This document shows, piece after piece, positions 33,697-42,047 of a DNA stretch of 64,000 nucleotides. The DNA lies in NCBI GenBank assembly GCA_016794345.1, contig JAEUKE010000032.1:25433-89432 (forward strand). The letters are read 5' to 3'. How positions within the stretch are numbered: the stretch's first letter is position 1; each line of letters opens with the position of its first letter. The translations under genes and the position numbers were made by a program. This DNA is from Myxococcales bacterium. Lineage in GTDB: Bacteria > Myxococcota_A > Polyangia > Polyangiales > Polyangiaceae. The notes under the pieces are model-generated. The model saw only the letters and a list, made by a program, of their open reading frames with translations. It was not told the origin of the DNA and did not search any database.

Positions 33697-35415
33697 ATGG
33701 CTTGGTGGGCAAGGTCGTGCGCGGGGCTCGTGGCATTGGGTACCCTGGCGGCGTGCGGTGACTCCGGCGCAGACGGGAGCGGCGGCACCAGCGAGACGGG
33801 ACCGAGCGGCCCGGGCTCCGGCTCCGGCTCGCCGAACGGCTCCGGGTCGATGTCGACGGGGAGCGAGACGACGACCTCGACCACGACAGGCGCAGGAGGC
33901 GGGGTCAACCCGCCGCCTCCGGTCTGCATGCCCGCGATGGGCGGCGGCAGCGCGACCACCGCGACACCCGAGCCCATCGCATCGCTCGGCGATCAATGGC
34001 ACGAGGCGTGGCTCGGCTCACCCGTCGTCGCGGATCTCGACGGAGACGGGACGAACGAGATCGTCGGCGCGCGCCATGGCCGCGTGATCGTGTGGCACGC
34101 CGACGGTGCGATCGTGTGGAAGGTCGACGTCGAAGGGCGCTGCTGGTCGTCGCCGGTCGTCGCCGATCTGCGGACGGACATCCCCGGTCTCGAGGTGGCC
34201 CAGGCCTCGGCCGACAAGATCTACGTGTTCGACGCGAGCGGCGCGCCGGTCTCCGGCTTCCCGTACACCTGGCGCGGCGAGCTCCGCAGCTTGGCCGCTG
34301 GCGACGTGGACGGCGACGGCCAGCTCGAGCTCGTGAGCGTGACGACGCAGAACCTCCAGGCGAACGGCCAGACCGACATCCTGATCGCGGTGAACCCCGA
34401 CGGATCGACCGTCGCGGGCTTCCCGCCGAACACGAGCGGCGCGAGCGGGTGCGACGATGCCTGCTACGTCTACAACGGCTACGATCAGAACGTCGCGATC
34501 GGGGACGTCGACGGCGATGGCGTCTCCGACATCTTCGCCACGCAAGACAACGCGTACAACTCGCTCCACAAAGGCGACGGCTTCGCGTTCGACTGCGACC
34601 CGGGCTTCCAGAACCGGACGAAGTTCCTCGGTGTGCGCGGGCTGCACGACTTCGCGGAGGCGCAGCAGGGCTACGCAGACGACGAGGACACGGGCCTGCA
34701 GGCGCACCACACGAACACCGCCCCCGCGCTCGCCGACATCGACCAGGACGGCGTGGCCGAGCTCGTCTACGTGGCGAGCGTCCAGAATGCCGCGCAGACC
34801 GATCGCGAGAAGGGCGTCGCGCTCTGGGTGCTCGAGAACGACGGGACGCGCGCCGCAGGCTGGAGCACGCCGATGCACTTCCCGGATTTCCTGGGCGGCC
34901 TCTGGGACTACGGCGACAACATGGTCGCGATCACGAACCAGGTGAGCGTCGCCGAGGTGGACCCGAGCCGACCGGGGCCCGAGCTCTACTTCGCGGGGTT
35001 CGATGGGCGCATCCACGCGGTGGACTCCGCCCAGAACGAAATCTGGAGCTTCACCTACACGACGAGCGACGTCGTCGCGACCGGCGGCGTCATCATTGCG
35101 GATCTGTCAGGTGACGGCGTACCGGAGATCGCGTTCAACACCTACTCCACGCAAGAAGGCGTCTCGCACCTCTTCATCCTCGACGCGGGCGGCAACCTCC
35201 AGCAGCAGATCGCCCTGCCCGGCCGCGGCGCGATGCCCGTCCCGACCGTGGGCGACGCGGACGGCGACGGCGTCCTCGATCTCGTCGTCAGCTTGAAGGA
35301 CGACGACAGCGGGACGCAGCTCGCCGTCTACCGGGTCCCGGGCGCGAGCGACAACTGCGTCCTGTGGGGGACGGGGCGCGGCAACTACCTGCGGAACGGC
35401 TACCTGCCGCCGTGA
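33697..35415 (+). CDS. FG-GAP/VCBS-repeat lipoprotein
   Basis: The ATG at 33697 gives a lipoprotein signal (VALGTLAACG); 572 residues result. A Gly/Ser/Thr-rich linker (about 20-75) precedes a seven-bladed beta-propeller-like region. At least six calcium-binding repeats of the form DxDGDG are visible: VADLDGDGTNEIV, AGDVDGDGQLELV, IGDVDGDGVSDIF, ADIDQDGVAELVY, IADLSGDGVPEIA and GDADGDGVLDLV. Such proteins usually act at the cell surface in adhesion or ligand binding. The GTGA overlap with the next gene indicates cotranslation with a small membrane protein. Confidence 0.9.
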   Translation: MAWWARSCAGLVALGTLAACGDSGADGSGGTSETGPSGPGSGSGSPNGSGSMSTGSETTTSTTTGAGGGVNPPPPVCMPAMGGGSATTATPEPIASLGDQWHEAWLGSPVVADLDGDGTNEIVGARHGRVIVWHADGAIVWKVDVEGRCWSSPVVADLRTDIPGLEVAQASADKIYVFDASGAPVSGFPYTWRGELRSLAAGDVDGDGQLELVSVTTQNLQANGQTDILIAVNPDGSTVAGFPPNTSGASGCDDACYVYNGYDQNVAIGDVDGDGVSDIFATQDNAYNSLHKGDGFAFDCDPGFQNRTKFLGVRGLHDFAEAQQGYADDEDTGLQAHHTNTAPALADIDQDGVAELVYVASVQNAAQTDREKGVALWVLENDGTRAAGWSTPMHFPDFLGGLWDYGDNMVAITNQVSVAEVDPSRPGPELYFAGFDGRIHAVDSAQNEIWSFTYTTSDVVATGGVIIADLSGDGVPEIAFNTYSTQEGVSHLFILDAGGNLQQQIALPGRGAMPVPTVGDADGDGVLDLVVSLKDDDSGTQLAVYRVPGASDNCVLWGTGRGNYLRNGYLPP

Positions 35416-35900
35416 GCCGGCTCACCCAGGCATTGCCGGCCCTGGGCCTCGTGCTCCTGGTGGGCGCGGGCGCGTTCCTCGTCTTCTTCCTGCTCTCGCG
35501 CCAGCGACGGCGGCGCGTCGTCGTCCTCGAGGCCTTGGCCGGGCGATTCGGTGTTCGCAACGTGCGACCGACCTGGGACGCGGTCGAGGCAGAGATCGCC
35601 GGACCGACCTGGCGAGGCACGCTCAAGGCTGTGACGACGAGCCGCTCCAACTTCGAGATCACCACGGTCGAGGCCACCACCGACAACGACGCCGGGTCCG
35701 AGCCGCTCGGCCCCGAGATCGAGCGGCAGCGCGCCGAGCTCCACCCCGGGATCAGCCACGCGCTCGTGGGTGTCGTGCCCGGCGTGTTCGTGACCCGGGA
35801 AGGCCGAAACGCCACCGTCGTCGTGATGGGCCAGCACTTCGACGACGAGGAGCACGTCGAGCGGGTGCTGACCTTGCTCTCGATGCTGTGCGAGCGCTAG
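35412..35900 (+). CDS. Small membrane protein coupled to the FG-GAP lipoprotein
   Basis: A GTG at 35412 overlaps the upstream stop (GTGA) and starts right before a single N-terminal transmembrane helix (about 8-30) and a basic RQRRRRVVV stop-transfer segment. The remaining 120 residues are soluble, with a beta-rich pattern (WRGTLKAVTTSRSNFEITT, VVVMGQHFDDEEHVERV). The 162-residue protein would sit at the inner membrane with its domain in the cytoplasm. No family is recognised. Confidence 0.75.
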   Translation: MSRLTQALPALGLVLLVGAGAFLVFFLLSRQRRRRVVVLEALAGRFGVRNVRPTWDAVEAEIAGPTWRGTLKAVTTSRSNFEITTVEATTDNDAGSEPLGPEIERQRAELHPGISHALVGVVPGVFVTREGRNATVVVMGQHFDDEEHVERVLTLLSMLCER

Positions 35901-35923
35901 CAGGCATCTCCGCCACAGCGCCG

Positions 35924-37888
35924 CTACTCGCTACGAAAGCCGATGCGCGCGTGGGAGCCGTCGCAGAACGGCTTCTTCGCGCTCGCTCCACAACGGCAGA
36001 GCCGCGCCTGGGTAACGCGGGCGACGACACGCCCGGTGCCGCTCGTGATCTCGAGGTTTCCGCGGACCTGGAGCGGACCGTCGAGCTCGGGATCGATCTC
36101 GAGAGGCCCGTTGCGAACGGGGAGCATGTCCGTCGTGCCCGAGGGAGGCTCCCCGGTGGCGTCGAACTTCACGTCGTGGTGGGAGCCGTCGCAGAACGGC
36201 TTGTTCTTCGAGGCGCCGCACCGACACAGCGTGGCGCGGAACTGCGCGCCCGCGAGCCGCAGCTCGCCGCGAACGGCGTAGGGGCCGCCTTCCCGTACCG
36301 CGAGCAGGTTCACCTTCGGCGCGCGCTCGTCCGCTTTGCCGTCCTTGCGCACGTAGCGGATCGCGCCGGACGGGCACGCGTGCGCGATCTCGACGAGGGA
36401 CTCGACCTCGGTCGCGTCCGGCGAGATCCACGGGCCCTTGACGTTGGCGAGGAACACGTCCGGCGCGCCGGTCACACAGAAGCGCGCGTGGATGCAGCGC
36501 TTCTGTTCGAACAGGAGCGTCAGCTTCCGGCCTTCGATGTGCTCGACGTCACCTTCCACCCTCGGCACGGGCGGCGCTGCCGCGGCGGCGGGGGGAGCGG
36601 GCTCGGCCGCGGGTGCCGGCGCGACCGCGCGTGCCGGCGCGACCGTATGTGGCTCGCCCGCCAGCGCGGCGATACGCCGGGTGAGATCGGCGAGCAGGCG
36701 CGCGGCGCGGACGGTGCGGTCGTCGCCGTTCCGGGCGAGGCGATCGGCCGCGATCTTCATCTGCTCGAAGCGCTCGACGAAGTACTGCGCGGCGCTCGCG
36801 CCCGGCAAGAGCGGCGACGCATCGCGCAGCGCCGTGAACGACATGCCGGCGTGGCAGTCGGGATTCGACGGGCCAGCCGGCAAGCGGGCTGCGCGCTCGC
36901 CGTAGAGCGTGACGGCGCGCATCAACTTCACGCCGAGATCGACGACCAGGCGCTTGTTCGGATTCGTTCGCGGGAGCACGTAGGCATAAGCGAGCAGCCG
37001 CAACATCGTCGAGTAGCCGGTGTTCGCGAGGTCGACGGCCTCCGCCGCCTCTTCGTGCTCGATCCACACGCGGCCTTCGCGTCGGAAAGGCGGACGCAAG
37101 ACGGGGTTCGTCGCCGCCGGCCAAGCCGGCGAGAACGAAGGGTTCTCGGCGAGCAGCGCGCGATACTCCGCGCGCACGTCGGCGAACTTCTGGAAATGGG
37201 ACCCAGACGAGTGGAGCGGCGCTCCCTCCCCTTGTTCGACGATCGTGCGAAACGCGGCGAGCGCGGTCTTCGAGCAGATGACGGGGCGCGCTCCCGCGAG
37301 ATCGACCTCGGCGGACGAGAGCTGCAGCTCGGGATCGCCGGCGAAGGCCACCTTCTCGCCCAGGGCATCGACGAATGCGCGGAGCCTTGCGGCCAGCTCC
37401 GCGTAGAAGACCCCGACGGTCTCGTAGTCGAGCGCCATCGGCGTGAGCCGCGGGGCGGCGTGGAAGCCGCGCGTGAACCTGACCTCCGGCTCGAACCCGT
37501 CACCGTCGGGCTCGTCCGAGCCTTCGGGGCGCTCGAGGTGGACGAAGTGTTGAAGCGACGCCTCACCGAACGGCGCGAGCTTGACGACGACCCCCGCCGG
37601 CAAGAGCCCGGAGTCGAGCGGAAAATTCGTGCGCCCGAATCGCGGCGCGGCGCCGAGCGCCGCGGTGACGTTCCAGACGGCGGTCAGGTGGCTCATCTCC
37701 TCGACGGCGATCTCGAGGAGGACGCGTCGCCAGCGGCTCACGGCCTCCGCCTCTTTGGCCGTAAGCCCTTCGCCCTCGCTCTTCAGAGAGAACGCGGCAT
37801 ACAGGTACGTGCACATCAAGTTGTGCTCGAGCTCTGCAGCCTCGTAGAGGGCGTGGACGAGCGACTCACGCGTGGGAACGTCCGCCAT
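35924..37888 (-). CDS. Ferritin-like / ferredoxin-like / double CDGSH iron-sulfur fusion protein
   Basis: The 654-residue protein combines three kinds of metal domain. The N-terminal half (about 1-400) is a VioB-type ferritin-like domain with a diiron-style pattern (ELEHNLMCTYLY, EIAVEEMSHL). After a Pro/Ala linker (about 415-440) comes a divergent [4Fe-4S] segment (CIHARFC with Cys465, then HACPSGAIRY). Two CDGSH domains follow, CRCGASKNKPFCDGSH (CDGSH at 566) and CRCGASAKKPFCDGSH (642), each with the C-x-C...C...H ligand set for a 2Fe-2S cluster. No signal peptide is seen, so it is cytoplasmic. The role is probably redox chemistry with electrons passing between the domains (inference). A 51-bp repeat array lies upstream. 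Confidence 0.92.
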   Translation of the reverse strand: MADVPTRESLVHALYEAAELEHNLMCTYLYAAFSLKSEGEGLTAKEAEAVSRWRRVLLEIAVEEMSHLTAVWNVTAALGAAPRFGRTNFPLDSGLLPAGVVVKLAPFGEASLQHFVHLERPEGSDEPDGDGFEPEVRFTRGFHAAPRLTPMALDYETVGVFYAELAARLRAFVDALGEKVAFAGDPELQLSSAEVDLAGARPVICSKTALAAFRTIVEQGEGAPLHSSGSHFQKFADVRAEYRALLAENPSFSPAWPAATNPVLRPPFRREGRVWIEHEEAAEAVDLANTGYSTMLRLLAYAYVLPRTNPNKRLVVDLGVKLMRAVTLYGERAARLPAGPSNPDCHAGMSFTALRDASPLLPGASAAQYFVERFEQMKIAADRLARNGDDRTVRAARLLADLTRRIAALAGEPHTVAPARAVAPAPAAEPAPPAAAAAPPVPRVEGDVEHIEGRKLTLLFEQKRCIHARFCVTGAPDVFLANVKGPWISPDATEVESLVEIAHACPSGAIRYVRKDGKADERAPKVNLLAVREGGPYAVRGELRLAGAQFRATLCRCGASKNKPFCDGSHHDVKFDATGEPPSGTTDMLPVRNGPLEIDPELDGPLQVRGNLEITSGTGRVVARVTQARLCRCGASAKKPFCDGSHARIGFRSE

Positions 37889-37999
37889 GGGGTCGTGGAT
37901 CTTGGCACGAGCGAACGAGCCTGAGACCGCGAAAAAAGCGAACGATGTCGACTGTCATGCGTCCACAGCCGCGCGCGGTCGGCGACCGAGCGACAATCG

Positions 38000-38152
38000 C
38001 GCTCATTCAAGCGCGATGACCCAACCCATCACGCCTGAGTCATCGCCACGCGCTCATTCAAGCGCGATGACCCAACCCATCACGCCTGAATCGTCTCCAC
38101 GCGCTCATTCAAGCGCGATGACCCACCCATCGTCGCCCAATCGACGCCTGGC
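38000..38152. repeat. 51-bp tandem repeat array, locus 2
   Basis: Three units begin at 38000, 38051 and 38102, exactly 51 bases apart. They share CGCTCATTCAAGCGCGATGA and end in CACGCCTGA-type sequence; the arms TCAAGCG and CGCCTGA make each an interrupted palindrome. The last unit is more divergent and is followed by a decayed piece (CACGATTCGCGCGAGATG). The family matches the array at 19793. It lies in the upstream region of the ferritin-like/CDGSH gene, next to the composite repeat. Confidence 0.8.
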
Positions 38153-38179
38153 CACGATTCGCGCGAGATGGGTCCGCGC

Positions 38180-38666
38180 AGCGCCATGACGGGGAGGGGT
38201 TGGGCCTCCTTGGTTCGCGATAGCGAGGGCGGGGAGGGGGGCGCCTTCTCCGAAGCGTAGTGAGTATGTCCCGAAGGCAGCTCCATACCTTACGGGCTAG
38301 GCTCTCGGCGGCCGTGGCAGGCCGCGCCATTGGTTCGCGATAGCGAGGGCGGGGAGGGGGCGCCTTCTCCGAAGCGTAGTGAGTATGTCCCGAAGGCAGC
38401 TCCATACCTTACGGGCTAGGCTCTCGGCGGCCGTGGCAGGCCGCGCCATTGGTTCGCGAAAGCGAGGGCGGGGAGGGGTTGGCCCTTCTCCGAAGCGTAG
38501 TGAGTATGTCCCGAAGGCAGCTCCATACCCCACGGGCTCGGCTCTCGGCGGCCGTGGCAGGCCGCCGAGCCCTATGCGCCGTAGGGACCGGCGAGACGGA
38601 GCGAAGGAGAAGGGCCAACCCCTCCCCGCCCGAGCGCCCCCGCGCCCCGCTCGAGCGCCCCCGCGC
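38180..38666 (-). repeat. Composite 3' repeat, locus 3 (after the peroxiredoxin gene)
   Basis: In the direction of the peroxiredoxin gene the repeats begin at its stop (38667). A short GC-rich unit is followed by a unit with the GGCGAGACGGAGCGAAGG core, then the perfect hairpin (arms at 38543-38552 and 38559-38568). Three copies of the long module follow, with CCTTCTCCGAAGCGTAGTG at 38484, 38363 and 38244 (spacing 121 and 119 bases). Between copies is a linker with GCGCCATTGGTTCGC. Together with the 51-bp array this fills the gene-free stretch 37889-38666. Confidence 0.88.
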
Positions 38667-39149
38667 TCAGAGCTTCGCGGCGATCGCTTCCGCGCTCGAG
38701 ACCTCGAACTTGCCGGCCTCTTCCACGGCGAGCGTGCTGACGACGCCGTTCTCGATGATGGCGGCGTAGCGCTTGTTGCGCAGGCCCATGTTGGCCACGT
38801 TCAGGTCGAGCTCGAGGCCCATGGCCTTGGCGAGGTCGGCGTTGCCGTCGGCGAGCATCGTCACCTTGCCGAACGCCTTCTGGTCCTTGCCCCAGGCGCC
38901 CATGACGAAAGCGTCATTCACCGAGACACACGCGATGAGGTCGACGCCCTTCGCCTTGAGCGCGTCCGCCTGCTCGACGAAGCCGGGCAGGTGCTTGGCG
39001 GAGCACGTCGGCGTGTAGGCGCCGGGGACTCCGAACAGGACGACCTTCTTGTTGGCGAACAGCGCCTCGGTCGTCGTCTCTTCGCCGCCGCCGGTCTCCG
39101 CGGCGACCTTGATCTTCACGCTCGGGATCTTGTCTCCAACCTTGATCAT
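38667..39149 (-). CDS. Peroxiredoxin (Prx5/AhpE-like hybrid type)
   Basis: The 160-residue cytoplasmic protein reduces hydroperoxides. The peroxidatic Cys49 is in the Prx5-family motif PGAYTPTCS, and the family phrases HLPGFVEQ, VNDAFVMGAWGK and FGKVTMLADGN are present. There is no fused glutaredoxin domain. Its start overlaps the stop of the polysaccharide deacetylase gene by four bases (ATGA), so it is the last gene of a three-gene operon. The composite repeat begins immediately after its stop. Confidence 0.93.
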   Translation of the reverse strand: MIKVGDKIPSVKIKVAAETGGGEETTTEALFANKKVVLFGVPGAYTPTCSAKHLPGFVEQADALKAKGVDLIACVSVNDAFVMGAWGKDQKAFGKVTMLADGNADLAKAMGLELDLNVANMGLRNKRYAAIIENGVVSTLAVEEAGKFEVSSAEAIAAKL

Positions 39150-39976
39150 GACGCAGCGTTACTACGGGGGGCCGCGGCCAGGAAGGACGGATGTTCGCCG
39201 GCGAGCTCCGACACCGTCACGGGCTCCAGCCCGCGCTCTTCCAGTGTGCGGAGCAGCCCCGGCAGCGCGTCCAGGCTCGTGGGCCGCTCGTCGGTCCGCT
39301 CCGCCGCGTCGTGCAGGAGCACGATCGCCCCGGGCTTCAGATCGGGCGTGAGGCGGGAGAGCACGACCTCGGGCTCGGGTCGGCCTGCGCCATCGAAGGC
39401 CCGCGCGGACCAACCGACCACACGGAGGCCGAGCTTCCTGACCGCGACGGTGATGCGCGGGCTCGTCAGCCCGACCGGAGGCCGAAACAAAGTCGGCTTG
39501 CGACCGGCCAGGCGCTCGAGCGCGGCCTGGTTCCGCTCGATGTCCTCGACGATCTTCGGCTCGTGGCGGAGGTTCAGGTAGTGGTCGTGCGCGTGGCTGT
39601 GGAGGCCGACCTCGTGGCCGTCCGCCAGGATCTCCTCGACGACCTCGGGGTGGCGGTCGACCTTGTGACCGATCACGAAAAACGTGGCCTTCGCGCGGTG
39701 CTCGCGGAGCACGCGGAGGACCTCGCGTGTGTGGACCGGGTGCGGGCCGTCGTCGAAGGTGAGCGCCACCGCGCGGCGGTCGCGCGGCCCACGCGAGAGC
39801 ACGTCGACGAAGACGCCCAGGTTGAGGAACCCGACGCCGAGGTTGACGACGACAAGCACCGCGAGCGCCGCACCGAGCAGCACCCAGGGCGTGACCGGCG
39901 CGACGGCCAGGGACCAGCCGACCAGGCCGTAGCCGAGGGCGACGAGCAGAGCGAGGAGCGCGCGCGCCGCAGGCAC
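39146..39976 (-). CDS. Membrane-anchored polysaccharide deacetylase (NodB domain)
   Basis: The 276-residue product starts at GTG 39976, five bases after the upstream gene. Two N-terminal transmembrane helices (about 5-60) precede a NodB/CE4 deacetylase domain: LTFDDGPHP with the metal-binding Asp pair, the SHAHDH metal histidines, RPPVG and a final VLLHDA. CE4 enzymes remove acetyl groups from chitooligosaccharide, peptidoglycan or related glycans, and the anchor places it at the envelope. It is coupled by a 4-base overlap to a peroxiredoxin gene, which is functionally surprising. Confidence 0.93.
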   Translation of the reverse strand: MPAARALLALLVALGYGLVGWSLAVAPVTPWVLLGAALAVLVVVNLGVGFLNLGVFVDVLSRGPRDRRAVALTFDDGPHPVHTREVLRVLREHRAKATFFVIGHKVDRHPEVVEEILADGHEVGLHSHAHDHYLNLRHEPKIVEDIERNQAALERLAGRKPTLFRPPVGLTSPRITVAVRKLGLRVVGWSARAFDGAGRPEPEVVLSRLTPDLKPGAIVLLHDAAERTDERPTSLDALPGLLRTLEERGLEPVTVSELAGEHPSFLAAAPRSNAAS

Positions 39977-39981
39977 CTGGC

Positions 39982-40533
39982 CTACCGCTTCGCCTTCTTC
40001 TGCGCGGCCGACTCCTCCTCGAGGTCGTCCTCTTCCGCGGCGCTCGTCCCGATGCGGGCCTTCGACTGGGCGCCCGTCGCGACCCGAGCCTTGTCGCCCT
40101 TCGCCTCACCCTCCTCCGAGGGCGTGTTGTCGGCGTCGTAGAAGGCTCCGAGCACGCTGGCTACGAGGGCGAGGGACGTGATGGCCAGCCCGCCGAACGT
40201 GCCGTTCGCTGCGGCCTCGTGGAGGGACTGGTTCGCCACCGTGAGCTCCCCGAGGCTGGCCGGGAACGGGAACGTGAGGAAGCTGCGGGTGAGCCACATG
40301 AGGCCGGCGCCGACGAGCGCCCCGAAGGCGGCCTTCAGGCCGGCCTCGATGCGCGCGCCCTCCGCCCAGATGGGCTTTCCGGCGATGAGGCCCACGAGGG
40401 CCCCGGCCGCGGCGGCCGCGAGGTAGGCGATGAGCGCCCCGGGCGCGGCGAAACCGGCCTTGGCCAGGGCGAAGCCCAGGAGGCCCCCGACAATCAGCCC
40501 TTTGACCAGCCCGAACAGCAGACGCAGCGCCAT
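39982..40533 (-). CDS. Multi-pass inner-membrane protein of unknown function
   Basis: The ATG at 40533 has a good ribosome site (AAAAGGAA) and begins with MALRLLFGLVK; 183 residues result. Four hydrophobic segments (about 8-28, 32-52, 72-95 and 120-140) are Gly/Ala-rich with GGLLGFALAKAG-type helices. The acidic-basic C-terminal tail (EEDDLEEESAAQKKAKR) is probably cytoplasmic. It is the first gene of an operon with the polysaccharide deacetylase and peroxiredoxin genes. No family is recognised. Confidence 0.8.
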   Translation of the reverse strand: MALRLLFGLVKGLIVGGLLGFALAKAGFAAPGALIAYLAAAAAGALVGLIAGKPIWAEGARIEAGLKAAFGALVGAGLMWLTRSFLTFPFPASLGELTVANQSLHEAAANGTFGGLAITSLALVASVLGAFYDADNTPSEEGEAKGDKARVATGAQSKARIGTSAAEEDDLEEESAAQKKAKR

Positions 40534-40632
40534 GCAGTTCCTTTTCCGAACCTCCCGAGCAGGGCCCCAGCCCGGCTTCGGGATTCTTTTCCTTGGCACG
40601 GCCGGGCTCACCCTTCAATGTGCTGCGCGTCG

Positions 40633-40944
40633 ATGGCGGCCCGGGCAACAATCAGCGTACTCGTGTTTGGCCTCACCGTGGGCTGTTCCACGATCGGCTA
40701 CCCGCTCGGGACGCAGCACGCCAAGCCGCTGGTCATGAGCGAGGCCGAGCGGGATCTGGACTGTCCTCCGGGCGACATCCGCGTGGAGGAGCTCTGGGGT
40801 GGGCGCTGGGAAGCGGTCGGGTGCGGCAGGAAGGTGCTCTACACCTCGAACTGCGACAGCATTCGCTGCGAGGTCCACCCGGAGGACGAGGCCGCCGTGC
40901 CGGCCGTGAGGGATCGGCCCAGCCCGCAGGAGATGCCGCGGTGA
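40633..40944 (+). CDS. Small lipoprotein, first gene of a three-gene envelope operon
   Basis: The ATG at 40633 gives a lipoprotein signal (VLVFGLTVGCSTIG); 103 residues result. The mature part has five cysteines, including LDCPPGDI, AVGCGRK and SNCDSIRC. No family is recognised with certainty. The stop overlaps the next start by four bases (GTGA). It is divergent from the membrane-protein/deacetylase operon, with about 100 bases between the starts, where no clear promoter is visible. Confidence 0.75.
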   Translation: MAARATISVLVFGLTVGCSTIGYPLGTQHAKPLVMSEAERDLDCPPGDIRVEELWGGRWEAVGCGRKVLYTSNCDSIRCEVHPEDEAAVPAVRDRPSPQEMPR

Positions 40945-41351
40945 GCGACGAAGACAAGGCCGAGGTCGAAGAGACCGAAGACGAGAAGAAGGCGGGCGCC
41001 GAGGCGGAGGACGAGCCGGAGGGCGAGGCCTCGAAGGCAGAGGCTTCGAAGGCAGAGGCTTCGAAGGCAGAGGACGACCGGCCGTTTTTCGCGCGCGCGT
41101 ACCCGCGCAGCCCCGAGCTCGAGCCGCTGATCGTCGCGTTCGACCGAGGCAACTATGCGTTGGTGCGGACAGACGCGCGAGCCCTGGCGGACAAGACCTC
41201 GGACGTTGCGGTGAAGGCTGCCGCCGAAGATCTGCTGAGGCGCACGCGGCCGGACTCGCTGAGCTCCGCCCTCGTGCTCATCGCGCTGGGGCTGCTCGTC
41301 TACCTCGCGATCACCTACCTCGGCCATTCGCCGCACGAGGCCGCGCCGTGA
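40941..41351 (+). CDS. Acidic C-tail-anchored membrane protein with SKAEA repeats
   Basis: A GTG at 40941 overlaps the previous stop. The 136-residue product starts with a highly charged Glu/Lys/Ala region and nearly three copies of SKAEA encoded by a 15-base tandem repeat (41031-41073). A helical domain (about 50-105) and one C-terminal transmembrane helix (about 112-130) follow. It would face the cytoplasm, held by its tail. Its stop overlaps the next lipoprotein start (GTGA). No family is recognised. Confidence 0.78.
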   Translation: MSDEDKAEVEETEDEKKAGAEAEDEPEGEASKAEASKAEASKAEDDRPFFARAYPRSPELEPLIVAFDRGNYALVRTDARALADKTSDVAVKAAAEDLLRRTRPDSLSSALVLIALGLLVYLAITYLGHSPHEAAP

Positions 41352-41989
41352 TCCGGCGGGTCGCGGCGCTCGTGCTCTCGTTGCTCGCAGGTTGCGGCGG
41401 TGGGACCGAGCCGCCGAAGCCGTCGGGCTGGCAAGGCGCGACGGACGGCCTGAAGGGCGCGAGCTCCGGCACCGAAGGCGAGAAGCTCTTCCCCATCGTG
41501 GACGGGCACATCTACCACTACCGGACCGAGTCCTTCGGCGAGGGGTCGGCGTCGGAGACGGGGGTGCTCATGATCAAGATGCACCGCTCGTCGCAGACCG
41601 CGGGCGAGCTGCGCAGGCCTGCCGGCCCGCAGCGGTTCGAGTTCACCCCCGCCGGCATCACCACGACGACGAAGGGCGGCGCGCCTGCCTTCCTCCTCAA
41701 GCTCCCGATCTCGCCGGACCAGCGGTGGCTCGGGCCCCACGGAGGCCAGACACACGTGACTGGCACCGGCGTCACGGCGACGACACAGGCCGGCACGTTC
41801 CAGGGCTGCCTCACCACGGTGGAGGAGCGTGGCGGCGATGCCCCCCTCAAGGTGACCACCACGCTCTGCCCGGACGTCGGAATCGTCTCGCTCGAGGTCC
41901 AGAGCGGGGGCGCGGTCGAGCGAGCCGAGCTCGTGTACTTCGGCCCCCCGGTGGACCTCGGACCTGAGGGGCTCAAACGAGTGGATTGA
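41348..41989 (+). CDS. Lipoprotein of unknown function
   Basis: The GTG at 41348 overlaps the previous stop and gives a lipoprotein signal (VLSLLAGCGGG). The 213-residue mature part is mostly beta-strand-like (VDGHIYHYRTESFG, TTTLCPDVGIVSLEV) with two cysteines, as in some secreted beta-barrel or lipid-binding folds. No family is assigned. It ends 58 bases before the tryptophan dioxygenase gene on the same strand; cotranscription is possible. The function is unknown. Confidence 0.78.
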   Translation: MIRRVAALVLSLLAGCGGGTEPPKPSGWQGATDGLKGASSGTEGEKLFPIVDGHIYHYRTESFGEGSASETGVLMIKMHRSSQTAGELRRPAGPQRFEFTPAGITTTTKGGAPAFLLKLPISPDQRWLGPHGGQTHVTGTGVTATTQAGTFQGCLTTVEERGGDAPLKVTTTLCPDVGIVSLEVQSGGAVERAELVYFGPPVDLGPEGLKRVD

Positions 41990-42047
41990 CGCGCGCCCCT
42001 GGTCCGGTACGTGCTTTCGCGCGCGCGAGAGACAACAAGGAGCGACC

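Noticed and set aside
38000..38666. Possible CRISPR array
   Set aside because: Units are head-to-tail with similar, not unique, intervening sequence, and no cas gene is in the window.
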